From Acetobacter vaccinii (GTDB lineage Bacteria; Pseudomonadota; Alphaproteobacteria; Acetobacterales; Acetobacteraceae), in the NCBI RefSeq assembly GCF_008365315.1, contig NZ_CP043506.1, forward strand, positions 248,001-312,000: a stretch of DNA of 64,000 nucleotides, written 5' to 3'. Below, piece by piece: positions 35,221-44,192 of the stretch (position 1 is its first letter; every line of letters begins with the position of its first letter). The translations under genes and the position numbers were made by a program. The notes beneath the pieces were generated by a model, which saw only the letters and a program-made list of their open reading frames with translations, was not told the DNA's origin and searched no databases.

Positions 35221-36717
35221 CTAGGCGTCCAGCGCTGCGGCATTGACCCCAAGTGAACACGCCAGAAGAGGCAAGTCCTCGACACTGTGGCCGCTCAGGG
35301 CATTTTCAAACAACAGCAGGGCTGCCTGCTCTGGCCCGTGCTGAAACACATGGGCCACACGCCCCTGCGACAGGCGCACCCAATAGAGCACAGGCCCCCA
35401 TGGCCCTTCCACCATGGCGGCCCCTTCTGCACTGTCTGCCTGACAGTCCACATAGCCTGCGGCGGCAAGGCCAAGCTGGTCTGCCGCAATGCCTAACATA
35501 CGCAGGCTTTCAACAACTTCATCCAACAACAGAAAAGCCCTGTCCTCAGCCGTTCCATGTCGCTTGGCGGAAGTATAGCGCCATAGCCCGGCGTAGCTGG
35601 GCATGGCGCGGCGGTGGTCACAGTCCCCGCCGCTGGCACGGGCTACAAGCCCTTCCAACCCAAGCTGGCCGACATCATCACGTGTAATGGCTCCCAGGCT
35701 GGCAAGCCGCGCACCAAGCCCTGGATAGTCCCGCCATGCACTGGCCAGCGCCGGAATACGCCCCTGGGCCAGGTCACAGACCTGACCGCATAATTCACCC
35801 ATCCGCATGGTTTCAGCCAGACGCACCCCACCGGGCTGGCAGACATCCATCAACAACCGCGACCCGGTCACAGGGGCTATTGCTGCCAGCAGGGTCTCGC
35901 GCAGGCCCATGCTGCGGCTGGCCAGCACATCGGCCCCAGCCAGCCGGGCAAGCTTGGCCAAAGTGTACAAATGATGGCTGACACGCTCCATTTCCAACAA
36001 GGCAACCCGGAGCAGCCCTGTTTCCGCCGCAGCCAAAACACCGCAGGCATTTTCTACCGCCATGCAAAACGCAACCTGATGCGCGACCGAGACACCGGCG
36101 CTGACCCTGCTACTCAACCGACAGGCTTCATCCAGCCTCGTATTCCGCCAGCGCAACGCCAGCCCACGGTGGGCATAACCTGTCTGGCTTTCTGCCCGCA
36201 GTATGCGCCCACCCTGCAAAGCCAGTCTGACGTGCAAAGGGGGAGCCATGCCACCGGTTGCAGGCCCCCAGCCATCCACATCACCCGCACCATGCAAGAA
36301 CTGCTCGGACGGCTGAAAGCGCACCAGCCCCTTATGGCCACCAGCCAAGCCGGGTGCCTGCGCTAATGGGGTAGAGGCCTGCCAGACATCATGGTCCAAC
36401 AATGGCCGCACATCGACCGCCCACATGGCCTCCGCACCATACAAATCGTACGCTGCGCGCTCATACAGGCTGGAAACCGGCCTGACTGGGGACAGGGCGG
36501 GGTAACGCCCATCTTCCAACGCCACAGTGGCCGCAAGGGGCTGGCCGTCTGGCAGGAACAGGGCATGCATATCCTGTCCATCACACCACAGGCCAGCAAA
36601 AGGCAGGCGATCATGGGCCAAGGCCTGCACGAGGTCGCGCCATGCCAGCTCATCCAACCGATAGCGCCATGGGGTCTGTGTCTGCTCCGCCGCGCGGATG
36701 AGGGATGCAGCCTGCAT
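35221..36717 (-). CDS. HyfG-like large subunit (NuoCD-type) lacking Ni-binding cysteines
   Basis: 498 aa: a NuoC-like N-terminal part (residues 1-110, including VSSLYERAAYDLYG) fused to a NuoD/hydrogenase large-subunit part, as in HyfG/HycE. The proximal motif, in hydrogenases close to ERVCGICGFAHSVAF, reads SRVSAGVSVAHQVAF at about residue 210, so both cysteines are lost. The distal motif, usually DPCxxC near the C-terminus, is replaced by DLPLLACSLGVNAAALDA with one Cys. It therefore cannot bind NiFe in the known way. It overlaps the upstream gene by 1 bp (TGATG). Reaction unknown. Confidence 0.85.
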   Translation of the reverse strand: MQAASLIRAAEQTQTPWRYRLDELAWRDLVQALAHDRLPFAGLWCDGQDMHALFLPDGQPLAATVALEDGRYPALSPVRPVSSLYERAAYDLYGAEAMWAVDVRPLLDHDVWQASTPLAQAPGLAGGHKGLVRFQPSEQFLHGAGDVDGWGPATGGMAPPLHVRLALQGGRILRAESQTGYAHRGLALRWRNTRLDEACRLSSRVSAGVSVAHQVAFCMAVENACGVLAAAETGLLRVALLEMERVSHHLYTLAKLARLAGADVLASRSMGLRETLLAAIAPVTGSRLLMDVCQPGGVRLAETMRMGELCGQVCDLAQGRIPALASAWRDYPGLGARLASLGAITRDDVGQLGLEGLVARASGGDCDHRRAMPSYAGLWRYTSAKRHGTAEDRAFLLLDEVVESLRMLGIAADQLGLAAAGYVDCQADSAEGAAMVEGPWGPVLYWVRLSQGRVAHVFQHGPEQAALLLFENALSGHSVEDLPLLACSLGVNAAALDA

Positions 36718-37847
36718 CAGAACGCCCCCAGCATCATGGCCAACGGCACAAGAAAGCCCATCCCGGCCAGCACCACACAGGCCAGTTGGCCCGCAGCTTC
36801 ATCAGGCCACACCAAATGCAGCGGCACACGCTCTGGCAGGCCGCGCACAACCACCAAAAGCAGGCCCGCTACGGTCAGTACGGCAATACTCCATGACCAG
36901 TCGGGCAACATGGACAGCAACAGCAGGCACCCCACAAACGGCGCACCGGGGGGAAAACACGCCAGTGCCCGCACTGCCCAGCCACGCTCCAACCGTCCGC
37001 CACCGGCCAGGCACCACCCACACAAAAACAGCAGGGCCGCCACATCGGCCTGAATACCCACGGCCATAAAGCCCAGTGCCAGCGGAAAAGTGCGAAACAT
37101 ACGCCGCCCGGACAAACGCCCCACGCACCCCGTCAGCCAGACAGACAGCAGCCCTGCCGCAACCAGCGCCATGGCAAAAGCTCCCCCCCCATGCACACGC
37201 AGGCGCATGGCCAGCAGCAGGGTTGTCGCAGCCAGAGGCAGCAGCAGGAAAACATCATTGTCTTCCCGGCCGAACTGCCCAAACGGGGCAAGCCCCGTCA
37301 GCACCACAAGGCCGCACGCCATTGTCAGCCCTGCGACCAGAGTATCCTGCGGCAATGTCAGCCCACACAGGACCAGAAACACTCCGACAGCCCCGGTGCG
37401 GATCAAACTCCAGCCTGTCATGGCCTGACCCGCTGGCCGGGTAAACACAAAGACCCCCCAGCCCAGTTCAATCACCAGTATGCCCAGCCCCACCGCCGGG
37501 TCGGGGGCGACGCAGGCCAATCCGGCCAGAGCCGTGGAAACATGGGGCAGGCTGCGCAACAGCCGGTCGGGCAGAACCGGGCTTTCCAGCACCATCAACA
37601 GCAGGCCGAATGCCAGCATCACCCGCCCTGCCCGCTGCACCGGGTCATCATCCCACCCTGCTGCTGCGGCTTCGGAAACAGGGAAAAGGAATACCGCCAG
37701 CGCCAGCGCACACCCAATGCCCGCAACCCATATTGCGTACTCCCGACTGCGGGGGGCCGCGAGTGCCGCCACAAGCACCGCCCCGACAAAGGGCCACACA
37801 AACGCCAGCGCCGCCAGCACAACCGTCAGTTCGGCGCCAAGGCTCAT
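36717..37847 (-). CDS. HyfF/NuoN-like membrane subunit, shortened and divergent
   Basis: 376 aa, about 10 or more hydrophobic segments. Position between the HyfE-like and HyfG-like genes identifies it as the HyfF counterpart, yet it is about 150 residues shorter than E. coli HyfF as I recall it. Traces of the antiporter fold remain (VLTGLAPFGQFGREDN occupies the place of the TM7-8 broken-helix region), but the buried Lys and the usual proline-rich motif are not evident. Homology is therefore inferred more from context than from sequence. Overlaps its upstream neighbour by 4 bp. Confidence 0.7.
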   Translation of the reverse strand: MSLGAELTVVLAALAFVWPFVGAVLVAALAAPRSREYAIWVAGIGCALALAVFLFPVSEAAAAGWDDDPVQRAGRVMLAFGLLLMVLESPVLPDRLLRSLPHVSTALAGLACVAPDPAVGLGILVIELGWGVFVFTRPAGQAMTGWSLIRTGAVGVFLVLCGLTLPQDTLVAGLTMACGLVVLTGLAPFGQFGREDNDVFLLLPLAATTLLLAMRLRVHGGGAFAMALVAAGLLSVWLTGCVGRLSGRRMFRTFPLALGFMAVGIQADVAALLFLCGWCLAGGGRLERGWAVRALACFPPGAPFVGCLLLLSMLPDWSWSIAVLTVAGLLLVVVRGLPERVPLHLVWPDEAAGQLACVVLAGMGFLVPLAMMLGAF

Positions 37848-38434
37848 GCACTGTCTCCCTTTGGTGCGTCATGCTCTGGCCTGCGGGCACGCCGCACGCC
37901 TGTAGCCCGCAAGGCCGACAGGCGCGGCAGCACCCGGTGGATACACAGCCCGCCCTGCACCAGCACCACAGCCCCGGCAACACCCGCCACACCCACCAAC
38001 ACACCACGCTGCGCCGTCACGCCTGCCATTAGCGCCCCCTGCACACACGCCTGCAAACCTGCCCACTGCCAGATCATGCCCTGGCGGCAGACAACAGCCA
38101 CCAGGCCCGCCACAATCACACAAAGCCCGGAGGGAAAAACCACCATTCCCGCGCGGGCACTTGTCAGCAACAACAGAACCATCAGGCCCAACGCCAGGAA
38201 TGGCGCGGTAACCCGGCTCCGTTCCTGCGGGGTATCAACCTGGTAGCGCAGCAAAAACAGCGGCGGCAGAATGGAAAACACAAGTGCCAGCGCCGCACCG
38301 CTAAGGTTAAGGGCCTGCTGCCCGCCCACCAGCATATCCAGCGCCGCAGCGACCCCCAGCAGAGGCAGAAAACCCATGCCACGCGCCACAATGGCCAATG
38401 CCAGCAAAGGAGCAAGGATAGCAGCAAGGGTCAT
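37844..38434 (-). CDS. HyfE-like small membrane subunit
   Basis: 196 aa with about six membrane helices, filling the position of HyfE (NuoK-related) in the cluster. MTLAAILAPLLALAIVARG opens it and a short basic tail ends it. ATG at 38434 overlaps the HyfC-like stop (ATGA). An upstream in-frame extension of 85 residues is rejected because it reads through the neighbouring gene with Cys/His/Arg-rich, non-membrane sequence. Conserved NuoK glutamates are not obvious. Confidence 0.72.
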   Translation of the reverse strand: MTLAAILAPLLALAIVARGMGFLPLLGVAAALDMLVGGQQALNLSGAALALVFSILPPLFLLRYQVDTPQERSRVTAPFLALGLMVLLLLTSARAGMVVFPSGLCVIVAGLVAVVCRQGMIWQWAGLQACVQGALMAGVTAQRGVLVGVAGVAGAVVLVQGGLCIHRVLPRLSALRATGVRRARRPEHDAPKGDSA

Positions 38435-39450
38435 GATGTCGGCCCTGTGGTGTCTGTGGCGGGGGAAGGGTCGGTCAGTTGTGTGTCGTTCATGCTCTGC
38501 GCCTGCCGTGGCGCATGCGCCCATGTGACCTGCCAGGCCAGCAGACCCAGCAGAAAAACAGCCCCCAGCCGGATACGCACACGGCGCGTTGCGGGCAGCA
38601 CAAGCAACCGGGCCCCGGCCAGAAGCAGCGCGGCCACCCCCAGCTTGCACACCCACAGGACCGCACCCACAAGACACTGGAAAACCCACTGCCCGGCAGG
38701 CATGCCACCGGGCATGCTCAGGCTGGCGGCCCAGGCCATATCAGCCGCCAGAGTAACCCAGCATAGCCGCACACAATCAGCCGCCAGCAGCCACAACCCC
38801 CTGTCCGGCCCTGCGAGGGGGGCCATGGCCCCTGCGGTCTCTCGCCCATCAGGCCCAAGAGCCACGACGACAAACAGGGCCACACCGGCCAGCACATAAG
38901 GAGCACCATCAGTCAGGGGGGACAGTGCATGCAGCCCGGCCAGAAACGCTGCCAGATCATGCGTGCCTGCCAGCAGCAGAATTGGCACCAACACGGGCAG
39001 CAGCAAACCATCACCCAGCAAGGCAATACAGGCCTGACTGGCAGAAAAATGCCCCTGCAAAGCCTGCGGCAAGGACAGCAGCACACTTGCCCCAACCAGC
39101 AGCCCACACACCAGCAACAGCCCCGGTGCCGGAAAACCCGCAATGGTCAGCGTAAATACCGGCACCAGCGCACAACACAGCACGCCCAGCACAAAGGCAG
39201 AAAAACCAAACAGCGCGTTCAGCCCTTCCCCCTCGCTCCGCAGGCCGGGACGGCGGAACTGGTGCTGAATATCCAGCCAGCGGCCCATGACAGGCAGGCC
39301 CGACTGCCCCTCCAGCACGGCGGACACCCAGGCTGTAACGCCTGTAAACAGCGGCGCCACCAGCACCATAAGCGCTGCCTGCACCAGCAGCATGAACGCA
39401 CAGCCAGCCAACCAGCCCCATGCAGGTCCGTCTATTACTTCCTGTGTCAT
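38431..39450 (-). CDS. HyfC/NuoH-like membrane subunit
   Basis: 339 aa, about eight helices. MLLVQAALMVLVAPLFTGVTAW, then LPVMGRWLDIQHQFRRP, matches the HyfC opening where the usual RRGPGIWQDYRD loop is partly rebuilt. AGPDRGLWLLAADCVRLCWV corresponds to the family's SGPD-led helix. The acidic stretch that precedes it in HyfC (DDPxTHLELTMIHEAM) is replaced by GPDGRETAGAM, so the Glu residues tied to coupling are mostly gone. A Ser/Thr/Pro-rich tail (QLTDPSPATDTTG) ends it. Overlaps both neighbours by 4 bp. Confidence 0.82.
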   Translation of the reverse strand: MTQEVIDGPAWGWLAGCAFMLLVQAALMVLVAPLFTGVTAWVSAVLEGQSGLPVMGRWLDIQHQFRRPGLRSEGEGLNALFGFSAFVLGVLCCALVPVFTLTIAGFPAPGLLLVCGLLVGASVLLSLPQALQGHFSASQACIALLGDGLLLPVLVPILLLAGTHDLAAFLAGLHALSPLTDGAPYVLAGVALFVVVALGPDGRETAGAMAPLAGPDRGLWLLAADCVRLCWVTLAADMAWAASLSMPGGMPAGQWVFQCLVGAVLWVCKLGVAALLLAGARLLVLPATRRVRIRLGAVFLLGLLAWQVTWAHAPRQAQSMNDTQLTDPSPATDTTGPTS

Positions 39451-41084
39451 GTGCCTGCAAAAAGCCCCACGAGCAGCCCCACCCCCAGCAGCAACAGGAC
39501 CAGCATCATGCCCTGTGTTTCACACCAGACAGCGACACGGAACGCCCCACGCCGCGCATAACGCCGCAAAACCGCACTCCGCCGACTGCGCCACAGCGGC
39601 AGCGCCCCACGCCGCCCTGCCACAGCAGGACGGGCCAGCCCCCACAAACGCGCCCAGGCCACAGTCACGGGCAGGAACGCTCCACTTGATTGATCAGGTG
39701 CTGGTCCATCCATCAACGGCATACCCTGCCGCCATACAGGGACCTGACGCACAGCCTGCCCAAAAGGCAAAAAGCCAAACAGCCGCACCAGCAGCCCAAC
39801 CGCACAGAACGCACCCGCAACGGCGAACAAAACCAGCAACGGTGTCAGGCTGCTTTCCCCATCCGGTGCGCTGATGACAAAAATGCTCCCCCAGCCCAGG
39901 GGCGAGGCCGCAGGCCCGGCCACCACGGCATTGGCCACAAACAGCCACAGGCCCGGCAGGAGAGAGAAAATACCCGCAGCCCCCGCGCAACACCATACTG
40001 GCAGCCAAAACCTACGCTCGCCCCCGCCTGACACACCAGCACAGGCGCGGGGCAGAACAGCACGGATCAACCCCAGCGTTGCACACACCATGACAGCACA
40101 CTGCACACCCACCAGTAGCAAAACCACCAAAGCGACCGCAGGACGTGCACCGGTGATGGAATCCTCCGCCGCCACAAGCTGGCTCCACAGCACGGCAAAC
40201 CCGCCAGATGGCGGCAACAGGGACAACTGAAAAACCCCCAACCCGGCCAGGATACGCCCCCGGACAACAGGCAGCGCCCCATCGCCTACTCCCAGCACAG
40301 CCAGCAGGCCCAACAGGCACGGCCCCATACCCAGCCTGAAGGCCACTCCAAAGGTGTCGGCCCCATCCAGCGCAGAGACCAGTGCGAGCACAAGGTTGAG
40401 AACCAGCCCGCCGTACCAGGCAGCCGCCACCCCGGCCAGCATGGCTTCCACCCGGTCTGCACGAAATGCCTGCACGCACCCCCGCAAAGCTACATAGGCC
40501 CCACACCCCAGCAATGCGGCCTGTGCCAGCAATGGCAGGTCCCCCCGCTCGGCCAGAATCCGCCCAAGCAGGAATACCCCCGTGCATGCGGGCACAACCG
40601 CGACTGCCCCCCGCTGGACTGACACCGCCCAGCCTGTTTGCACGATGGTCAGGCACAAAAGGGGAACCGACAGGGCGCTGTCAGCCGGAATACAGGCGGG
40701 CAGCACTGCAAACGGCAGGCAGAAGGCCCGCCAGCCCCGGCCCGCCAGCAAAGCCAGCGCCGTGCCTGCCAGCAGACCAAAGACCAAGGGGGAAATCGCC
40801 AGAAACCCAAAGCCTGACAGCACACAGGCCAGTACCGCCCTGTCAGAACGCGCACAGCCCCCTGCAAAGGCCAGCACCAGCACCATGGGCCACGCGGGGC
40901 CATCAACCCCGAAAATGGGCAGCCACGCCAGTTCCCCCTCCAGCCGGAACACAGCACCCACCAAGGCTAGCAGGGCCAGAATACCCCACAACCCGCCCTG
41001 AATATCAGTACGCCAATACGCAACGCTGGCTGGCAGTTTGCCCGCCAATACGGACAACAGGCCCAGCGCGCACAGTACAAGCAA
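39447..41084 (-). CDS. HyfB/NuoL-like antiporter-type membrane subunit
   Basis: 545 aa, about 14 helices; first gene of the cluster. FRADRVEAMLAGVAAAWYGGLVL takes the place of the antiporter loop (xxKRLLAYSSVENxG). LGVGDGALPVVRGRILAGLG and LSLLPPSGGFAVLWSQL follow the family's GLPPLNGFxSEW region. The Lys and Glu residues of TM5 and TM7 are not evident. No ATG is available at the right place: TTG at 41084 is used here, but the open frame continues upstream to 41148, and ATT at 41114 has AGGACAGGG before it. The start is therefore uncertain. Confidence 0.8.
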   Translation of the reverse strand: MLVLCALGLLSVLAGKLPASVAYWRTDIQGGLWGILALLALVGAVFRLEGELAWLPIFGVDGPAWPMVLVLAFAGGCARSDRAVLACVLSGFGFLAISPLVFGLLAGTALALLAGRGWRAFCLPFAVLPACIPADSALSVPLLCLTIVQTGWAVSVQRGAVAVVPACTGVFLLGRILAERGDLPLLAQAALLGCGAYVALRGCVQAFRADRVEAMLAGVAAAWYGGLVLNLVLALVSALDGADTFGVAFRLGMGPCLLGLLAVLGVGDGALPVVRGRILAGLGVFQLSLLPPSGGFAVLWSQLVAAEDSITGARPAVALVVLLLVGVQCAVMVCATLGLIRAVLPRACAGVSGGGERRFWLPVWCCAGAAGIFSLLPGLWLFVANAVVAGPAASPLGWGSIFVISAPDGESSLTPLLVLFAVAGAFCAVGLLVRLFGFLPFGQAVRQVPVWRQGMPLMDGPAPDQSSGAFLPVTVAWARLWGLARPAVAGRRGALPLWRSRRSAVLRRYARRGAFRVAVWCETQGMMLVLLLLGVGLLVGLFAGT

Positions 41085-41198
41085 CAGCGCACAGAGTAGA
41101 AGAGACGTAAAAATGGAACCCGGCCCTGTCCTGAGAGTGAATCCGACTTACTGGAATCCGGCGGATAACACCATGCGCGCCGGTTTGTGACAATCTGT

Positions 41199-41972
41199 TC
41201 AGCGTTGGCGCAGCCGTGATGCCCCACCCCGGTTGACCAACCGTGCAGCCCCTGCGACCGGCACGGCCAACCGGGAGAGCCAACGCCGCCGCGCAGTCAG
41301 CCCAACCGGCCGGACAGAATACATATCGCGCACAGCCTCTACCAACAGCAGGCTACCACCCCCTGGGCACAGCACCTTGCCGGCAATATCCGCCCGCCTG
41401 CCAGCCTGAACGGAACGACAGGACGGCCCCACAGGTAGAAAAAGAGCCTCATCCCACCGTTCCGCCCGCAGCATGGCTGCGGCCAGCAGGCTCCGCAGCC
41501 CACGACGTGTAAAGGCGCGGTCTGCTGCAAAAGGGCTCCCCCGCAACCGCCACGGACCAGCCAAACGGTTGGGCACCAGCAACATCAACCTGCCGTCATC
41601 TTGCAAAACACGGGCGGCTTCGCGCAGTTGGGGCACAAAATTCTCTGCCCCCCGCAGGGCATGGACCAGCACCACACGGTCAAAAACCGCATCCTGAAAC
41701 GGCAGGTCACACGGGTTGGACTGGCATGTCACCACGCCAGACAGGGCCTGCCCTGCCCCGGCCAGCAGGAGGGATTTGGGGCAGACTGCCACTTTGTTGG
41801 TCTGAGGATCACCCAGCATGGCAAGATAGGGAGCTGCCATGCCAACACCCAGCACAGCCTGCCCCCGCAGATCAGGCCAGAGCCAGCGCATACGCTCGGC
41901 CACCAGGGTGGTGCAGACCTGCCCTTTGGGCGTTGTATAAAAATTTTCGCACGCTGGCGTAAAATCCTGCAT
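41199..41972 (-). CDS. SAM-dependent methyltransferase
   Basis: 257 aa class I methyltransferase (Methyltransf_11 type). AVLGVGMAAPYLAMLGD near residue 40 is the SAM loop, VCPKSLLLAGAG a middle strand, and NPCDLPFQDAVFDRVVLVHAL, then LREAARVLQDDGRLMLLVPNR, the usual post-motifs. A basic C-terminal tail rich in Arg follows. It diverges from gloB, a common neighbour in Alphaproteobacteria. Substrate unknown. It lies 114 bp upstream of the hyf-like cluster on the same strand, so co-transcription is possible. Confidence 0.85.
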   Translation of the reverse strand: MQDFTPACENFYTTPKGQVCTTLVAERMRWLWPDLRGQAVLGVGMAAPYLAMLGDPQTNKVAVCPKSLLLAGAGQALSGVVTCQSNPCDLPFQDAVFDRVVLVHALRGAENFVPQLREAARVLQDDGRLMLLVPNRLAGPWRLRGSPFAADRAFTRRGLRSLLAAAMLRAERWDEALFLPVGPSCRSVQAGRRADIAGKVLCPGGGSLLLVEAVRDMYSVRPVGLTARRRWLSRLAVPVAGAARLVNRGGASRLRQR

Positions 41973-42045
41973 GATCCCTGCCTATCACAAGGGCTGTCTC
42001 CGACGCCATGACCCTGCCCCCTCAAAGCCAGCCGAAGGCCCGACT

Positions 42046-42771
42046 ATGCCCCTGAGTATCCACGCCCTTCCTGTTCTGTCCGACAACTACGCCTGGGTGC
42101 TGCGCGACAGTGCCACAGGCACCGTAGCCGTAGTCGACCCCGGCGAGGCAGAACCTGTGCATGCCTACCTGCAAGCACAGGGCAACAGGCTGGACCTGAT
42201 CCTGCTGACCCACCACCACAATGACCATATTGGCGGGGCGGAAGCCCTGCGCCAGCAATACGGTGCCCGCATTGTAGGCGCGCTGGCCGACCAGCACCGT
42301 CTGCCCCCGCTGGATATTGCCGTGCAGGAGGGAGACCACGTGCAGGTCGGGGAAAGCCAGGGGCGGGTTCTGGCTGTACCGGGCCATACGCTGGGGCATA
42401 TCAGCTACTATTTTTCTGACCCACCGGCCCTGTTTTGTGGAGACACCCTGTTCAGCCTCGGGTGTGGCCGCCTGTTTGAAGGCACCCCCAGCCAGCTTTT
42501 TGACAGTTTGCACAAGCTGGCTGCCCTCCCCAGCCAGACATTGGTCTGCTGTGGGCATGAATATACACTCTCCAACGCTGCTTTTGCCCTGCACGCCACA
42601 CCCGACAATACCGCCCTGCACGAACGGGTGGCCGAAGTCCGCCAGTTGCGCGCCAAGGGGCTGCCCACCGTGCCGTCAACACTGGGGCAGGAACTGGCGA
42701 CAAACCCGTTCCTGCGTGCGCCTGATGCCCAGAGCCTGGGCCTGCTCCGCGCAGAAAAAGATACTTTCTGA
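42046..42771 (+). CDS. gloB: Hydroxyacylglutathione hydrolase (glyoxalase II)
   Basis: Hydrolyses S-lactoylglutathione in methylglyoxal detoxification. It is a metallo-beta-lactamase fold with THHHNDHIGG near residue 55 as the binuclear metal site, VPGHTLGHISYY, FCGDTLFSLGCGRLFEGTP and CCGHEYTLSN. The C-terminal part ends at EKDTF. 241 aa is usual. ATG at 42046 precedes IHALPVLSDNYAWVL, the conserved first strand. Confidence 0.95.
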   Translation: MPLSIHALPVLSDNYAWVLRDSATGTVAVVDPGEAEPVHAYLQAQGNRLDLILLTHHHNDHIGGAEALRQQYGARIVGALADQHRLPPLDIAVQEGDHVQVGESQGRVLAVPGHTLGHISYYFSDPPALFCGDTLFSLGCGRLFEGTPSQLFDSLHKLAALPSQTLVCCGHEYTLSNAAFALHATPDNTALHERVAEVRQLRAKGLPTVPSTLGQELATNPFLRAPDAQSLGLLRAEKDTF

Positions 42772-42788
42772 CCCGCTACAACGCATCT

Positions 42789-42807
42789 GCCCCCACACTG
42801 TGGGGGC
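42789..42807. terminator. GC-rich hairpin between convergent gloB and DUF2125 genes
   Basis: GCCCCCACA (42789-42797) and TGTGGGGGC (42799-42807) are perfect inverted repeats with almost no loop. There is no T tract on either side, so a terminator role is a guess from position. Confidence 0.45.
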
Positions 42808-42865
42808 CATCGCGGACCAGACTGGCTTTGAACGACTCAAACCCAACCGGCCGGTCAAAAACCAG

Positions 42866-43900
42866 CTAGTGAAAGCCCCCAGCGGGCACTGCCATCATGG
42901 CATGCAGCACAGGCAGAAGGGTGGTAACGGGCAGCGTGCCAACCTGCATTTTGCTGTCCCGCACCATAATGGGCAGAATAAGCGCGCCCTGGCTCATGCC
43001 CTCACGGCTGGCTAGGCGGTCGAATGTGGTTTCCATGGCTTCCACCTGGGCTGCACTCAACACCCCATGCTGGCGCAACTGCTCCACAAAGGGTTTCCAT
43101 TGCCGCAGGGTCAGCCAGAAATCCCCTGTCGCGGCCCCCTCTCCCCCAGTATTGAGGTGGCCAGACACACCCACTTCCAGCCCATTCCAGTCAGCCGAAA
43201 AGCGCTGCACCAGCACATCCGGCCAGCCCGCCAGACCCGTTGCCCCCCAGGAGACTGTGTGCAGGACACTAAACGGCCCCGGCACCGAAAATGCTGCCCT
43301 TACGCGCTCAAAACCCTGCCCCAGAGCAGGCACACCCATCTGCCGGGCATAAACCAGCAGACCACCCGCACTGGCCTGCTGAGACGCCCGCGTGTTCCAC
43401 AAAAACTGGCCCTGGGCATCCACCATGCTAATGCCCAGCGGCTTGAGGGAAACAAAAGGCGACTGAAAGCGCACAAGCCCTGTCTCGGCCGTGCAACAGG
43501 CCAATCGGAAGTCGATCGGAGCCCCCTCCACCCGCAGCACTTCATGCTTATCAGCGGCCTGACCGGAGGAGGCTGTCAGACCATGCAGCCGGATGGACAC
43601 AGCCCTGGGTGACCACACCCGCACCCCCAGTTCCACACGGCTGGAGGCATAGGTCAGGCTGCTCCACCCTGCCCAGTCGCCGCCTCTGGCCCCATTGCAA
43701 TGGAGGCTGACGTGATCGAGCACCACTGTCAGATTAAGCAGCCCATGCGGCACGTCATGCCCGACATTGACCATCTGGCACGCACCAAAATTGCCGCTGC
43801 TAACACCCTCCAACTGCCGTGCAGCCGCCCAGCGCAGCAGGCCAAGACCTCCTGCCCCCAGAGCAACCGCAACAATGCCGATACGACCGAGTGTCTTCAC
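42866..43900 (-). CDS. DUF2125 domain protein
   Basis: 344 aa. An N-terminal signal or anchor (IGIVAVALGAGGLGLLRWAA) is followed by an extracytoplasmic domain with AsmA-like features: VHSL-type beta repeats, WSPRAVSIRLHGLT, a segment on position effects (VRFQSPFVSLKPLGISMVDAQ), and a C-terminal GALILPIMVRDSKMQVGTLPV. DUF2125 is a recognised alphaproteobacterial family of unknown function. No close operon partner. The 292 bp upstream hold nothing I can identify. Confidence 0.8.
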   Translation of the reverse strand: MKTLGRIGIVAVALGAGGLGLLRWAAARQLEGVSSGNFGACQMVNVGHDVPHGLLNLTVVLDHVSLHCNGARGGDWAGWSSLTYASSRVELGVRVWSPRAVSIRLHGLTASSGQAADKHEVLRVEGAPIDFRLACCTAETGLVRFQSPFVSLKPLGISMVDAQGQFLWNTRASQQASAGGLLVYARQMGVPALGQGFERVRAAFSVPGPFSVLHTVSWGATGLAGWPDVLVQRFSADWNGLEVGVSGHLNTGGEGAATGDFWLTLRQWKPFVEQLRQHGVLSAAQVEAMETTFDRLASREGMSQGALILPIMVRDSKMQVGTLPVTTLLPVLHAMMAVPAGGFH

Positions 43901-44192
43901 GGCTTCTCCCGTTTTTTCGGCAGCTCAGACGCAGCCGTGTGACTGTTTGCAGCATCCCCTGTCCAGCGGCAGGGCTCCCGCCTGGATATTTCAGCCCCAA
44001 GGCTGATACTCCCCAGCAAGAACGACAGAAAAAGCTTAAAATACAACGAACATGCACAGTTTTCAGGCAGCAATACGGTAGCCCCTGCGCCGTATGCATC
44101 GCCATCATATTACAGAAAGTTCAGAATACGGCTGTTGCATTCATAGGACCCTCAGCCATGCTGAAAAAACAGGTCCGGACAAAGGTGCAGCC

